Shown here piece after piece: positions 63,201 through 64,000 of a stretch of DNA of 64,000 nucleotides. Position numbers and translations under genes: made by a program. The number at the start of each line of letters is the position of its first letter. Position 1 is the stretch's first letter. The stretch covers positions 9,303,025 through 9,367,024 of the forward strand of contig CM030869.1 in the NCBI GenBank assembly GCA_018105865.1, read 5' to 3'. The stretch is from Metaphire vulgaris (Eukaryota > Annelida > Clitellata > Crassiclitellata > Megascolecidae). The notes under the pieces are model-generated. The model was not told where the DNA came from. It saw nothing but the letters and a program-made list of their open reading frames with translations, and did no database searches.

Positions 63201-64000
63201 TACGACACCACAAATTTTCGCTCAAATTTCGAAAAATACCATGGACCATGAAAAATTTTCGGGCGACCCAAAAATTCATGTCGATATATTGCTCACATTT
63301 CGCTTTAGAACTCTCAAGCGCCCCTCACTGATGTCAGAGGACTAGAAAAAGCCGTCACTTTCCACCGTATTAATGTGTCTATATTGGCAATTATAATAAT
63401 GGCGGCTATACAATGTATAGATTAAAAAACCCTTTAAAGTGATAGATATCCAAAATGCAGGTCCAGAATCCTTGCAGGCATCGACTGAGCTTCAATCGGT
63501 GCAAATATGAAATCTCTACGGCACCACAAATTTTCGCTCAAATTTCGAAAAAATACCATGGACTATAGTCCATGAAAAATTTTCGGGCGACCCAAAAATT
63601 CATGTCGATATATTGCTCACATTTCGCTTTAGAACCCTCAAGCGCCCCTCACTGATGTCAGAGGACTAGAAAAAGCCGTCACTTTCCACCGTATTAATGT
63701 GTCTATATTGGCAATTATAATAATGGTGGCTATACAATGTATAGATTTAAAAACCCTTTAAAGTGATAGATATCCAAAATGCGGGTCCAGATTCTTTTTA
63801 GGCATGGACTGGGCTTCAATCGGTGCAAGTATGAAAGCCCTACGACACCACAAATTTTCGCTCAAATTTCGAAAAAATACCATGGACCATGGTCCATGAA
63901 AAATTTTCGGGCGACCCAAAAATTCATGTCGATATATTGCTCACATTTCGCTTTAGAACTCTCAAGCGCCCCTCACTGATGTCAGAGGACTAGAAAAAGC
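60248..64000. repeat. Higher-order repeat unit, second copy (cut by window end)
   Basis: Twelve monomers matching those at 53487-57347 in type and dyad form, one by one, at offsets of 6753-6764 bp. Confidence 0.85.

Larger units (their letters stand above)
52003..64000. repeat. Satellite array, about 320-bp monomers, 37 monomer starts, continues past window
   Basis: Taking ATGC(G/A)GGTCCAGA as phase, monomers start at 52195, 52522, 52846, 53163, 53487, 53809, 54133, 54449, 54771, 55095 and on every 313-328 bp to 63779; a partial unit begins at about 52010. Two types occur. Type A reads gcgggtccagattctttt and gaaagccctacgacacc. Type B reads gcaggtccagaatccttgca and gaaatctctacggcacc. Each monomer has a dyad beginning CCATGG near position 110, and ends ccctttaaagtgatagatat. 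Short ORFs of 60-97 codons recur in one frame, but stop positions shift with indels and nothing resembles a protein family; they are by-products. Confidence 0.97.

Noticed and set aside
52010..64000. CRISPR-like array
   Set aside because: Units are about 320 bp with no unique spacers, and the genes around are animal genes; this is satellite DNA.
52010..64000. Recurrent 60-97-codon ORFs in the satellite as a protein family
   Set aside because: They follow the monomer, change frame and end with each small indel, and have no domain signature. They are by-products of repetition.

Overview
This is nuclear DNA of a multicellular animal: genes are split by GT-AG introns, all five recognisable orthologues belong to animal families, and the spaces are packed with MITEs, LINE fragments, trinucleotide and TA microsatellites and a satellite array. 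The frequent aggcctat-type words and the repeat style suggest a marine invertebrate, perhaps an echinoderm or another non-vertebrate deuterostome. That is an impression, not a demonstration.

Layout. (1) 1-7318: the 3' part of an immunoglobulin-superfamily gene (+), its introns riddled with short hAT-like elements. (2) 9321-14712: a complete KLHDC2-type kelch gene (+), ten exons. (3) 18515-22003: an eIF4H gene (-), six exons. (4) 22320-24234: GFER/ALR sulfhydryl oxidase (+), sharing a 316-bp divergent promoter with eIF4H. (5) 26167-32162: PDHB, the E1-beta subunit of pyruvate dehydrogenase (+); its first exon was not found. (6) 32803-35720: a 1459-bp direct tandem duplication covering the 5' part of TMEM70; the first copy is a stub and the second continues into an intact TMEM70 ORF (35533-36210). 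(7) 38949-40440: a 5'-truncated LINE. (8) 40585-49515: PTRH2 (+), five exons, whose second intron carries a young 5.85-kb Gypsy-type LTR retrotransposon in antisense (42114-47966). (9) 49690-51410: a compound array of SINE-tail-like units. (10) 52003-64000 and beyond: a satellite of about 320 bp per monomer, 37 monomer starts, with higher-order organisation.

GFER, PDHB, TMEM70 and PTRH2 are four consecutive same-strand genes whose products all work in mitochondria (intermembrane space, matrix, inner membrane, outer membrane). The GFER/eIF4H promoter carries sites matching NRF-1 and ETS/GABP, known regulators of nuclear genes for mitochondria. Whether the clustering means anything is open.

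The strongest unusual signals are the satellite (A and B monomer types in a 21-monomer, about 6.76-kb higher-order repeat, each monomer carrying a dyad whose centre varies in length), a MITE whose target-site duplication copied a splice donor, the TMEM70 tandem duplication, and the LTR element that kept long open frames but lost the reverse-transcriptase core and integrase. Splice joins were read by eye from frame, GT/AG and similarity to remembered family sequences; no alignment program was run.
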